DNA from: a virus | Reading direction: 5' to 3' (one strand) | DNA length: 64,000 bases | IMG/VR virus record: IMGVR_UViG_3300045120_000303 | Span: 1-64,000 of that record | Notes under the pieces: model-generated | What the model was told of the DNA's origin: nothing | What the model saw: only the letters and a program-made list of their open reading frames with translations | The model's database searches: none | Translations under genes and position numbers: made by a program | Shown: positions 22,267 to 28,860 of the stretch, one piece after another | Numbering within the stretch: position 1 is the stretch's first letter | Layout of the letters: every line of letters starts with the position of its first letter

Positions 22267-22292
22267 AGACTGTTGCGCCGCCGCCACAGTCT
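22267..22292 (+). promoter_or_regulatory. Hairpin in intergenic gap
   Basis: AGACTGT (22267-22273) pairs with ACAGTCT (22286-22292) around a GC-rich 12-nt loop, in the 170-bp gap 22204-22373. No U-tract. Nothing else recognised in the gap. Confidence 0.4.
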
Positions 22293-22373
22293 CGGGCTGA
22301 TGTCGTTACGCCCCGTTGCGAATAGTCGATGTCATCCATCAGGATGCCGGTGAGGCACACCGGAGTAAACTGG

Positions 22374-22898
22374 ATGACCGAGAGTATGACCGAAACAACA
22401 AACGGCGCCGAGGATGCCGAGGCGTTGAGCGGCACCGTCATGGCAGAGGATGACGACCCGCTACACTTCAGACCATGGACCATCAAGAGCGTGCCCGTCT
22501 GGCTGATAGACCTGGCACGGGAAGCCGCGAGCAAGGAGCGCCTGCCGATGGGAAGGTGGCTGGCCAGAGTACTCCCGCTTGTGGTGGGGCCGAATGGCGA
22601 AGGTCATCCCGGTAATCCCAAAGTTTCCCAGCTTCCTGCGGTAATTCAGCCCCCGGCAGACCCAGGTCAGCCCAAGGTCAGCCAGATCGCGGAGATCGCC
22701 GCCGTAGCCAAGCAGCTATCCGAGATCGAAGGTCTGCCCGAGTCAGTCCTCAAGGAAGCCCATGGGTTGCTGCGGGACAAACTGAGGGCAGCGAGGAGGG
22801 GAGGAGAACCCCCAAAGAAGCGAACCGAAAACGCCAAACTGGCTGCGCCTCGACCAGTCGAGCCCAGCGAGATCAAAGAGATGGATACGGCAGCATGA
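22374..22898 (+). CDS. Hypothetical protein
   Basis: This 174-residue protein starts MTESMTETTNGAEDAEAL; GGAG precedes the ATG. A short conserved-looking central region (IKSVPVWLIDLAREAASKE) may pack like a small antitoxin-type helix, followed by a Pro/Gln-rich linker and a Lys/Arg-rich tail. Overlaps the next gene by 4 bp. Function unknown. Confidence 0.55.
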   Translation: MTESMTETTNGAEDAEALSGTVMAEDDDPLHFRPWTIKSVPVWLIDLAREAASKERLPMGRWLARVLPLVVGPNGEGHPGNPKVSQLPAVIQPPADPGQPKVSQIAEIAAVAKQLSEIEGLPESVLKEAHGLLRDKLRAARRGGEPPKKRTENAKLAAPRPVEPSEIKEMDTAA

Positions 22899-23158
22899 GC
22901 ATCGTCTGGCAGCAGGAATTCACCGTGCCCCCGGATGACAGCGAGGGCGTCTGCGGCGTCAAGTTTGAGGACGGCGGGCACGCCGCGATCATGAACCACC
23001 CCCTGGAAGATCTACGGGACAAGGCTCAACCGACGCCCTATGACCCGGCCTTCTTCGTCCGGTTGCACAGTTGGGAGGAAGAGGAGCCGCTCAACCACAC
23101 GCTGTTCCGCTCGCTGATGGGCCGGCGGGTGCGCGTGACGATTGAGACGCTGGAGTAG
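22895..23158 (+). CDS. Small hypothetical protein
   Basis: This 87-residue acidic protein (MSIVWQQEFTVPPDDSEG) is probably beta-rich with a strand-like C-terminus (GRRVRVTIETLE). No family recognised. Confidence 0.6.
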   Translation: MSIVWQQEFTVPPDDSEGVCGVKFEDGGHAAIMNHPLEDLRDKAQPTPYDPAFFVRLHSWEEEEPLNHTLFRSLMGRRVRVTIETLE

Positions 23159-23162
23159 CGGC

Positions 23163-23627
23163 ATGAAACGCCGGAAACAGGCTCAGAGCATCAGCGAGCT
23201 ACAGGCGGGGATGGAGCGCATCCAGGCCGAGGGGCAGGGCGTCTGGCAACTCAGCATCTACGGTCCCGAGGCGGTTCTCGCTCTGCTGCACAACAGTTTC
23301 GTTGGCGATGCCGATGCCACCCGAACCATGACGGCGATTGCCCGCCTGATCGCGGGGATCCACGAGGTCGCGTCAACCCCGAAGCCGATGCTGTGCCTGC
23401 TCTGCGACACCAAGTTCGGGCGCCGATCGATGCCGCTCGCCTGGGTGCTGCTCCACGCCCGCCGGGACGATCCGTCGCAGGCGGTGGGCAACGGCATCTG
23501 TGCCGCTTGCTACAAGAAGTATCCCAGCGCCGAGGCGCTCTCGCCGCCGGTCATCGCCCTCTACAAAGCGAAGATGATCACCGATTTGCGGCTGTTGCCG
23601 CCGATCGGCCCGCCAGGTCACGCCTGA
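23163..23627 (+). CDS. Hypothetical zinc-binding protein
   Basis: This 154-residue protein starts MKRRKQAQSISELQAGM. CLLC (~79) and CAAC (~115) pairs are spaced as in a zinc ribbon, separated by a basic helix. Last gene before the 414-bp structured gap. Confidence 0.6.
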   Translation: MKRRKQAQSISELQAGMERIQAEGQGVWQLSIYGPEAVLALLHNSFVGDADATRTMTAIARLIAGIHEVASTPKPMLCLLCDTKFGRRSMPLAWVLLHARRDDPSQAVGNGICAACYKKYPSAEALSPPVIALYKAKMITDLRLLPPIGPPGHA

Positions 23628-23651
23628 ATCGGTTGCACGACCTCGATGTAT

Positions 23652-23932
23652 GGTAGCAGAATTGAGGCGGGACGCAGCCGGTGGTCTAGACCGGCTACGT
23701 CCCTAACCATAGGACGCTACCGGTGATAGGCCCCATGGCTGCATGCAGCATGCATGATTCCGATCGAAACCGCGACGGCCGTGGGGCCAAGCTCGCTGCT
23801 ATCTGTGGATTGTGGCAGGCTGATCCGCCGCGAATCGCGCGCGGCTGGAGTGACTGAATGACCTAGAAACAGCAGAGGCGGTCACAAGGACCGCCCCCAA
23901 CCGATGTTCAGGTTTGCCGTTGACAGCGGCAA
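23652..23932 (+). ncRNA. Candidate structured RNA region
   Basis: The gene-free stretch 23628-24041 holds nested, stable pairings. GGTAGC 23652-23657 pairs with GCTACC 23716-23721 and encloses a 14-bp hairpin with one mismatch (23669-23682 with 23690-23703). GGCCCCATGGC 23729-23739 pairs with 23778-23788 (11 bp with one G-T) around a loop containing TGCAT/ATGCA. A perfect 7-bp hairpin lies at 23877-23895 (GGCGGTC/GACCGCC) and another at 23914-23932 (TTGCCG/CGGCAA). A consensus TTGACA at 23920-23925 lacks a good -10. The nesting favours a folded RNA over simple terminators. Confidence 0.5.
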
Positions 23933-24041
23933 GAAATCCCTAGCCGGTCCCCGACCATCGGACATGCAGCGTCTAAAATCAAGCCCGCTTTGGCTGCGAG
24001 GGTGCGCGTCCTGACGGCTGGCCTCGGCATCGGAGGAACCG

Positions 24042-24596
24042 ATGACGAAGCGCCGCTTTCACCACGAGTCTGAACATGGGCCGGGACCGCGCCGGCCGCT
24101 CGCGCCCAGCCAACGCCTGGACTGGCGCCTGCGAGTCGAGAAGAGCTACCTCGCCCGCCAAATGACCGAGAGCGCCTGGAGGCTCGCGCGAGCCCTGGAG
24201 CGGCTCCTGGGGGCCGATGGGGAGCTTACCCCATCATACGACACGCTGGCGGCTGTGGCCGGCGTAGGGCGCAGGAGCGTCCCGCGCGCCCTGGTCCAGC
24301 TCTCCTCGCTCGGGTTCGTCCGCAAGACGCGGCGGCTGATCACCGAGGACGGCGAAACCCGGCAGACCTCCAACGCCTACGAACTGCTGGTCCCCGGTAG
24401 CCCGCCGCCACCCGTTCTGTCGCTGCCGGCGCCGCGCACCTCAAGAGCAATATCTTACTTAGACTCTTCCAGTGCCATCGTGGCACCGCGGCACCTGCCG
24501 GTGATGGATCCCGCCGCCCGGGCGGCTCGATTCGCGGCCAAGATCGCGGAGGAGAAGGTGCTGCGGCGGGCGCGAATCGGGGCGACTCGAGTCTGA
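24042..24596 (+). CDS. Winged-helix replication-initiator-like protein
   Basis: This 184-residue protein has residues ~48-95 (LARALERLLGADGELTPSYD, LAAVAGVGRRSVPRALVQLSSLGF) fitting the winged HTH of phage replication proteins of the lambda O / helix-turn-helix type, followed by a Pro/Ser-rich linker. GGAGGAACCG provides the ribosome site. Initiation of phage replication is the family-level expectation; sequence-specific binding is untested. Confidence 0.65.
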   Translation: MTKRRFHHESEHGPGPRRPLAPSQRLDWRLRVEKSYLARQMTESAWRLARALERLLGADGELTPSYDTLAAVAGVGRRSVPRALVQLSSLGFVRKTRRLITEDGETRQTSNAYELLVPGSPPPPVLSLPAPRTSRAISYLDSSSAIVAPRHLPVMDPAARAARFAAKIAEEKVLRRARIGATRV

Positions 24597-24668
24597 GTCT
24601 TCGTTCGCGTTCTGATCTATGGAAGGGAATTAGCGAGCGCCTATAATTCCACAAATGGGGAGGGACTG

Positions 24669-24761
24669 ATGAGCGTCTGGTATTGCACGCACTGCCGAAT
24701 CGCCTTCGCGTCGGTGCCCTACTGCCCGCGGTGCGGCCAAGTCGGGGTGCGCCAGCCGTGA
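24669..24761 (+). CDS. 30-residue zinc-ribbon peptide
   Basis: This gene starts MSVWYCTHCRIAFASVPYC and has two CxxC pairs (CTHC, CPRC) in 30 residues, enough for a single zinc knuckle. GAGGGA precedes the ATG and its stop overlaps the GTG start of the next gene. Confidence 0.6.
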   Translation: MSVWYCTHCRIAFASVPYCPRCGQVGVRQP

Positions 24762-24982
24762 ACGACCGCGAGATGGCACTGCAGGAGGCTGGCGACGCCG
24801 CTGCCGACTGCGTACAGCGGCTGGATCGGATGAAGGGGTGGTTGGGCGACCTGACGCCCGAGGAGGCCAGGGCGTGGTCCAGGGCGCGGCTGGCGTGCGA
24901 CTTCCTCTATAGGGCGGTCAACCAAGGCGAGCGTTTTCGTGACGTGATCCACGGCTTCGACCCTGACGACGACCGGCCATGA
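24758..24982 (+). CDS. Small helical hypothetical protein
   Basis: This 74-residue protein has a GTG start overlapping the previous stop (GTGA). Helical, with TPEEARAWSRARLACDFLYRA. No recognised family. Confidence 0.6.
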   Translation: MNDREMALQEAGDAAADCVQRLDRMKGWLGDLTPEEARAWSRARLACDFLYRAVNQGERFRDVIHGFDPDDDRP

Positions 24983-25152
24983 AGGTTCGCATCATCGGTG
25001 AAGCCGACAGAGACGCCTTCATGCACAATCGTTTGGGGCCGTTCGACCTGACCCGCCGCTGGGTGCGGCTGTGCATCCTCTGGTATGTGTGCGGCCTCGC
25101 GACCGGGCTCGTTGTCGCGGCTTGGTTCGCCAAAGCCAGGGGCATCTGGTGA
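24979..25152 (+). CDS. 57-residue single-pass membrane protein
   Basis: MKVRIIGEADRDAFMHNRL is followed by a Trp/Leu-rich transmembrane segment (VRLCILWYVCGLATGLVVAA) and a short basic tail. 4-bp overlap with the previous gene. Could be a small inner-membrane phage protein or a holin-related peptide, although it lies far from the lysis pair. Confidence 0.55.
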   Translation: MKVRIIGEADRDAFMHNRLGPFDLTRRWVRLCILWYVCGLATGLVVAAWFAKARGIW

Positions 25153-25153
25153 C

Positions 25154-25354
25154 ATGACCCTCTTCCCCAAAATCTCCCAGATCATCCCAGGCGGTATTCT
25201 GCCCAGCGACCGCTGGCATCGAGGCACCAATGACGGAACCTGTTCGCGGTGCCGTTCGCTCGTGCCAGACGGTGAGGTGCCGTTAATGCTGTGGAGCAAG
25301 GACGGCAACGACATGCTGCTCTACTGCGAGGAGTGCCTGGGGGTAGATCGATGA
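25154..25354 (+). CDS. Small zinc-ribbon protein
   Basis: This 66-residue protein starts MTLFPKISQIIPGGI. CSRC and CEEC pairs 27 residues apart form a zinc ribbon. 4-bp overlap with the next start. Confidence 0.6.
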   Translation: MTLFPKISQIIPGGILPSDRWHRGTNDGTCSRCRSLVPDGEVPLMLWSKDGNDMLLYCEECLGVDR

Positions 25355-25584
25355 GTGACGGTCATCAGTGGCGCCAGGGTGACCGCGTGCTGATTGCTGT
25401 CGGATCGGATCGCATGCCTGCGGTGGTGATCCTGGCATCGCGCAACGGCAAGTCGCTCATGCTGGAATTCGAAGCGGTCCTGCACGGCCATGTCGGGACA
25501 ATGCCGGTGCTGCAGGAAGAGGACGGCAGCTTTCGCTCCGTCGTCACCGGAGAGGTCGTGGAGCTGACGGCCGATGATCGATGA
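25351..25584 (+). CDS. Small beta-rich hypothetical protein
   Basis: This 77-residue protein starts MSDGHQWRQGDRVLIAVGSD. The strand-turn pattern (DRVLIAVG, AVVILASRNGKSLMLEF) suggests a small barrel like those of Tudor/KOW-type domains; no clear family. Confidence 0.55.
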   Translation: MSDGHQWRQGDRVLIAVGSDRMPAVVILASRNGKSLMLEFEAVLHGHVGTMPVLQEEDGSFRSVVTGEVVELTADDR

Positions 25585-25744
25585 GGCCAAGCTCGCGGCG
25601 ATCGTCGCGGAACTGGAGGACGCGGTCGCTGCGCTGCACCCGGTGCCAGCGTTCCTAGCGCTCCCCGAGGACGCGGTGGAGCAGGCCTACCGGCGCGGCG
25701 CGCGGGATGCTTACGAAATCGTCCTGCGGGCTCTCAAAGGATAG
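25574..25744 (+). CDS. Small helical hypothetical protein
   Basis: This 56-residue protein starts MIDEAKLAAIVAELED and overlaps the previous gene by 11 bp. Last gene of the rightward module; it converges with the leftward gene at 25734, overlapping by 11 bp. Confidence 0.55.
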   Translation: MIDEAKLAAIVAELEDAVAALHPVPAFLALPEDAVEQAYRRGARDAYEIVLRALKG

Positions 25745-25955
25745 GCCGCCTCGGCTCCTTGAGATTGCCATATTCATCTACGGAACACCCGCTGGCGACG
25801 TCGAACATAGCCCGCCAACATTCTCTCGCCGCCGCGTCGCTGCGCGACCAATCGCGGGCCGCAATCAGCATCGCCTCGGTTGGCTCTCGTGGCACCTCAG
25901 CCACCAGAAGCGGGCCGTGTTGCGCAATCCGTTCTGCCGTTTCGTCCTGGCTCAT
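25734..25955 (-). CDS. Small hypothetical protein
   Basis: This 73-residue protein starts MSQDETAERIAQHGPLL. The segment EPTEAMLIAARDW recurs in many small phage proteins. Preceded by AGTAGGAGGCG, in which the upstream stop TAG is part of the ribosome site. Confidence 0.6.
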   Translation of the reverse strand: MSQDETAERIAQHGPLLVAEVPREPTEAMLIAARDWSRSDAAARECWRAMFDVASGCSVDEYGNLKEPRRPIL

Positions 25956-25964
25956 GAGCGCCTC

Positions 25965-26165
25965 CTACTGCGATGTCTCGGGTTGGTCGTTCGATAGCCG
26001 CATCACAGACGAGCAGAAGTCGCCTCTGAGGTTCCACTTCTCCATGAGGCATCGGTACATCGGGACACCGCACTCATCGCATGTGCCTTGCTCCCACAGC
26101 ACAATGCAGGAAAACGAGGGCATCTCTCCGACCACGTTCACCCGCTGTCCATAACGGAAAGTCAT
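25965..26165 (-). CDS. Small Cys-containing hypothetical protein
   Basis: This 66-residue protein starts MTFRYGQRVNVVGEMPSF. It has a CDECG pair and further cysteines (CL, FCSS) that could bind zinc. Its start overlaps the upstream stop by 4 bp. Confidence 0.6.
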   Translation of the reverse strand: MTFRYGQRVNVVGEMPSFSCIVLWEQGTCDECGVPMYRCLMEKWNLRGDFCSSVMRLSNDQPETSQ

Positions 26166-26332
26166 GCCTCTCGCGCCAACGGAACGCCCAGCCGCTCACG
26201 GGCATCGGCCTGATGCTCGGGTGGCACGTTCTCAGTGATCCACGCACAAGATGAGCAGTGGGCTATCCCGACCTCGCCGTGATAGCTGACGACGTGGCGA
26301 CCGCAGTCAAGGCAGCGGAACTCGATGACCAT
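26162..26332 (-). CDS. 56-residue zinc-ribbon protein
   Basis: This protein starts MVIEFRCLDCGRHVVSYHG. CLDC and CSSC pairs 17 residues apart form a compact zinc ribbon, followed by an acidic helix. The ribosome site TAGGAGG contains the stop codon of the upstream gene. Confidence 0.65.
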   Translation of the reverse strand: MVIEFRCLDCGRHVVSYHGEVGIAHCSSCAWITENVPPEHQADARERLGVPLAREA

Positions 26333-26340
26333 ACCGCCTC

Positions 26341-26514
26341 CTACTCTTCAACCTGCCCCACAGCCTTGGGTTCCGGGTAGGCGTAGCCGATGGCCACGGC
26401 CAGCGCGTGTGCCCGCGCATCCTCCCGCCGGCCGGGCGGCACATACGCCTCCATCGCATCGATCGCCGCGCGCACGGCCGCGAGGGGAACTGTCGCCGGT
26501 TTCGGGGTTATCAA
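26341..26514 (-). CDS. 57-residue hypothetical protein
   Basis: Starts at TTG 26514 after GGAGGCGGCA and reads MITPKPATVPLAAVRAAIDA. Helical and Ala-rich. The unusual TTG start is supported by the same TAGGAGGCGG context as its neighbours; the upstream stop is the TAG inside it. Moderate confidence. Confidence 0.5.
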   Translation of the reverse strand: MITPKPATVPLAAVRAAIDAMEAYVPPGRREDARAHALAVAIGYAYPEPKAVGQVEE

Positions 26515-26523
26515 TGCCGCCTC

Positions 26524-26733
26524 CTACTGCTGCCGAATAACCGAGGGCGCGCAGTCGACGCACACCTTCATTGGCCGCTTAGGCGCAGCCGGGCGATGCT
26601 GCACAATGTGGCCGCACACGCCGCACTTGGCACGTATGTTGTCGGCTAGGATCGGCGGGTTCGTCCAGGGCATGCAGACCATCACGTCGGCCGTCTCGCC
26701 TTCCTCGGTCGATACAAATTTGATCTCCACCAT
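26524..26733 (-). CDS. Small zinc-ribbon protein
   Basis: This 69-residue protein starts MVEIKFVSTEEGETADV. CGVC and CVDC pairs 20 residues apart, with a basic linker (HRPAAPKRPMK), suggest a zinc ribbon contacting nucleic acid. Part of the small-gene chain. Confidence 0.6.
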   Translation of the reverse strand: MVEIKFVSTEEGETADVMVCMPWTNPPILADNIRAKCGVCGHIVQHRPAAPKRPMKVCVDCAPSVIRQQ

Positions 26734-26740
26734 CGGTTCT

Positions 26741-26992
26741 CTACTGCCGGCGCAGCAGATGGGCCTCGTTCACCGGGATCAGCTTGCGGACCAGTTCGAT
26801 ATGCGCGTCCAGTAGCCGTTCACGCGCGCATGTCGTCGCAACGTCATCGCCAGGATAAACATGACTGGCGAGCCAGATGGCGAGCAGATCAGCCAGGGCA
26901 GCGCCTACGATCTGCGGCGGGTTCCCGGCCAGGATGGGCCTGATCGCCTGGACCAGCCATTCGATCTTGTCCGCGTCCGCGTCCGCGTCCAT
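26741..26992 (-). CDS. Helical hypothetical protein
   Basis: This 83-residue protein starts MDADADADKIEWLVQAI (repeated Asp-Ala), followed by a long hydrophobic helix (IVGAALADLLAIWLASHV) that could be buried or membrane-associated. GGAGGAGG precedes the ATG. Function unknown. Confidence 0.55.
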   Translation of the reverse strand: MDADADADKIEWLVQAIRPILAGNPPQIVGAALADLLAIWLASHVYPGDDVATTCARERLLDAHIELVRKLIPVNEAHLLRRQ

Positions 26993-27011
26993 GTCTCGCC
27001 TCCTCCGGACA

Positions 27012-27045
27012 CAAAAATGGCCCCGCCTCACGAGGAGGGCGGGGC
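27012..27045 (-). terminator. Rho-independent terminator
   Basis: On the minus strand GCCCCGCC is followed by a 10-nt loop, GGCGGGGC, then CATTTTTG. The 8-bp GC-only stem with a T-run is a classic terminator. It begins inside the last codons of the gene at 27028-27234 and ends transcription from the right before the smaller genes. Confidence 0.75.
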
Positions 27046-27234
27046 GTGGTCGGTGCAGTAATCGCGCGTAACCGCTTTGGCCTTGCGTGATCCGGCTTCG
27101 TATACGCACCTGACGACGAAGACATCCGCTGCCTCGCCGCACTCGCAGCATCGATGCACGCGGTGGAACTCCGCGAGCGCTGCAGCGTGCTTCGCCTCGG
27201 CCGCGGCTTTGCGCTCGGCGCGGGTCGTTCTCAC
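27028..27234 (-). CDS. Small Cys/His-rich protein
   Basis: This 68-residue protein starts MRTTRAERKAAAEAKHAAA (basic helix), followed by CCECG, C and CTDH, fitting a single zinc site. The last codons form part of the terminator stem. Confidence 0.6.
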   Translation of the reverse strand: MRTTRAERKAAAEAKHAAALAEFHRVHRCCECGEAADVFVVRCVYEAGSRKAKAVTRDYCTDHAPPSS

Positions 27235-27575
27235 CCGTCCGTTCGTTCGAATCGGGGTTTGCCGGTGACCGGATCCTTGCCGATCGGCCGCAGCATGCCG
27301 CGGCAGACCGAACCCAGGATCCGCGACAGGGGATCGAGGCGGGACATCACCTCAAGGTCCATGCCGAGGGTCAGGCGCCGGATGAAGTCCCGCGCCTCTG
27401 GGATCTCCCAAAGCTCTCTCGGATCGTCGTCGTAGCCGTCAATCGCGAGGTGAATATCCCCGGTCGTGCTGGTCCGCACCGTCCCGTTGAGGTGCTTGAG
27501 GACATTGGCCAGGGTGTCGTCGGACAGGTCACCCTTGCCGCCGACCACGCAGAACACTGCATCGAAGTCGCGCAT
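27231..27575 (-). CDS. Hypothetical protein
   Basis: This 114-residue protein starts MRDFDAVFCVVGGKGDLSD. Mixed alpha/beta, with an acidic middle (DGYDDDPRELWEIPEARDFI). Overlaps by 1 and 4 bp with its neighbours. No family recognised. Confidence 0.6.
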   Translation of the reverse strand: MRDFDAVFCVVGGKGDLSDDTLANVLKHLNGTVRTSTTGDIHLAIDGYDDDPRELWEIPEARDFIRRLTLGMDLEVMSRLDPLSRILGSVCRGMLRPIGKDPVTGKPRFERTDG

Positions 27576-27874
27576 CAGGCTCGCCCGCCGCGCTTCGCCA
27601 GATCAGCGGGCAACTCTGGCCGCGCTCGCGACTGGGCGAGTTGGGCCATGGCGAGTTCGCGGCGTTCCTCCATCGAGAGGCATGAAAGCTCGGCGGCTGA
27701 CATCGGGCGCCACGCGTCGCCCTTGAGGAAGTAGGGCATCCCGCAATTCATGCACACAGCGAAGTCCCCTTCGTTCGGGGGTCTTGGCGGTCCAACAGCC
27801 GCCGAGGTGCAGTCCATCAGGTAACCGCAGCGAGCGCACATCCACGGCTTGAAGAACGTCACATCTTGTCGCAT
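27575..27874 (-). CDS. Zinc-ribbon hypothetical protein
   Basis: This 99-residue protein starts MRQDVTFFKPWMCARCGYL. CARC and CMNC pairs 32 residues apart frame a Pro-rich loop, followed by a helical tail. The gap 27875-27980 upstream holds no gene or clear promoter; the start region includes GTCACA-N3-TGTCGC, a degenerate match to the O1-O3 operators that I regard as chance. Confidence 0.6.
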   Translation of the reverse strand: MRQDVTFFKPWMCARCGYLMDCTSAAVGPPRPPNEGDFAVCMNCGMPYFLKGDAWRPMSAAELSCLSMEERRELAMAQLAQSRARPELPADLAKRGGRA

Positions 27875-27980
27875 GGCGGCACAGTAAGACGAGGCAGTCG
27901 CCCGCGCTAGGCGTTCGTCGGGACCATGCGCGGGGCCGCCCTCCGACCTCACCCCCGGCGGGATCTTGGTCGTCAGCTCT

Positions 27981-28229
27981 CTACGGCTTCGCCGGCGGCG
28001 GGTTCGGTGTCACACCGTGCGGGAACGCTTCCATGGGGATCGTCTTGCTGCAGGCTTCAAGCAGCGGCAGCAGGACGCGTTCGCGGGAAGCGTTCTGCGC
28101 GGCCAAGAGCCAGAACAGCGCGCCGATGAAGCAGATATTCAACAAAAGCATGAGCAGCATCTGCCCCGGCAGCGCCGTGATGATCTTGTTGCTGATGCCA
28201 GCAATCATCCCCTGCTGCTCCTCGGTCAT
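27981..28229 (-). CDS. Holin candidate
   Basis: This 82-residue protein has one strong transmembrane segment (~22-43, MLLMLLLNICFIGALFWLL) after a polar N-terminus (MTEEQQGMIAGISNKII) and a Pro-rich hydrophilic tail. It overlaps the stop of the lysis-enzyme gene upstream by 4 bp. Size, topology and context fit a class III-like or minor holin. No dual start is visible. Confidence 0.6.
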   Translation of the reverse strand: MTEEQQGMIAGISNKIITALPGQMLLMLLLNICFIGALFWLLAAQNASRERVLLPLLEACSKTIPMEAFPHGVTPNPPPAKP

Positions 28230-28609
28230 CGAGCCCCCTCCACCGATTCGACGACGAAGTATCGATCACCGTCATCGCACGCGGGGCCGGCGCCGTTCTT
28301 GAAGCGGATGATCCGTTCGTTCACCGGGTGGAGCTTCCACTGATCGATGACACGAAGCCCATCGTCGTCGAGTTGCTCCAGCAGGATAGCTATGTGGGAA
28401 CTGCCATCGGTTTTGTTATCGTAGCGCCCCGCATCGTTAAACGTAGCGATTACGGTTCCCGGCGGCAGGTCGGCGCCACGCACCTTGATGCCCTGGCGGA
28501 GCTTGCTGGAGTGCGGCACGCCAGGATCGACAAGCTGCACGAGAGCCATGCAGTGTCCGTTCCCGACAACCTTGCCAAACCAGCGATGAGTGTCCGACGC
28601 GACGAACAT
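28226..28609 (-). CDS. BPSL0067-family (NlpC/P60-like) endolysin candidate
   Basis: This 127-residue protein matches the BPSL0067 family layout: VGNGHCMALVQ with a candidate nucleophile Cys (~20), GTVIATFNDAGRYDNK, SSHIAILLEQ with a His (~70) and IDQWKL followed by ERIIRF. The family resembles NlpC/P60 cysteine peptidases and is often found beside phage holins, so a peptidoglycan-cleaving lysis enzyme is likely. The ribosome site is the palindrome shared with the divergent gene at 28621. Confidence 0.65.
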   Translation of the reverse strand: MFVASDTHRWFGKVVGNGHCMALVQLVDPGVPHSSKLRQGIKVRGADLPPGTVIATFNDAGRYDNKTDGSSHIAILLEQLDDDGLRVIDQWKLHPVNERIIRFKNGAGPACDDGDRYFVVESVEGAR

Positions 28610-28623
28610 GGGAGGCCTCCATG
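28607..28623. promoter_or_regulatory. Palindromic ribosome site shared by divergent genes
   Basis: The segment between the ATG of the leftward lysis gene (28609-28607) and the ATG of the rightward gene (28621-28623) contains GGAGGCCTCC. Read either way it supplies GGAGG 5-6 nt before a start codon. The divergent starts are only 11 bp apart, so both mRNAs carry the dyad as leader sequence. Confidence 0.6.
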
Positions 28624-28860
28624 GGGGGACGACGACGACGTAAGCGGACGAGTGCCGACGATGCGAGCCTGGAAAGCTGGGCCAGGTCGATCAACGAAAT
28701 GCCGTGGGAGCCGCTCCCGGGCATGAACAAGCTGCGCTGCGAGGAGTGCCTGTATTGGTTCGCCACCCCAGGCAAGACCGCGGTCTGCATCGAGTGTTCG
28801 CTCCCGAGCCGCCGTAGGAACAACCTCCGAGAGCCTCACAGTTCCGACGCGACGACGTAG
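28621..28860 (+). CDS. Basic zinc-ribbon protein, divergent in the late region
   Basis: This 79-residue protein starts MGGRRRRKRTSADD. CEEC and CIEC pairs form a zinc ribbon. It is the only rightward gene between 25.7 kb and the window end, starts with a perfect GGGAGG ribosome site, and its 3' end overlaps the end of the leftward tail gene by 25 bp. A promoter for it must lie within the endolysin gene. May be a regulator; unknown. Confidence 0.55.
   Translation: MGGRRRRKRTSADDASLESWARSINEMPWEPLPGMNKLRCEECLYWFATPGKTAVCIECSLPSRRRNNLREPHSSDATT

Noticed and set aside
23628-24041. tRNA gene in the structured gap
   Set aside because: No cloverleaf with anticodon arm and T-arm consensus could be assembled from the pairings.
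27858-27872. A fourth GTCACA-N3-TGTGAC operator
   Set aside because: One arm differs (TGTCGC) and it lies inside the start of a coding region.
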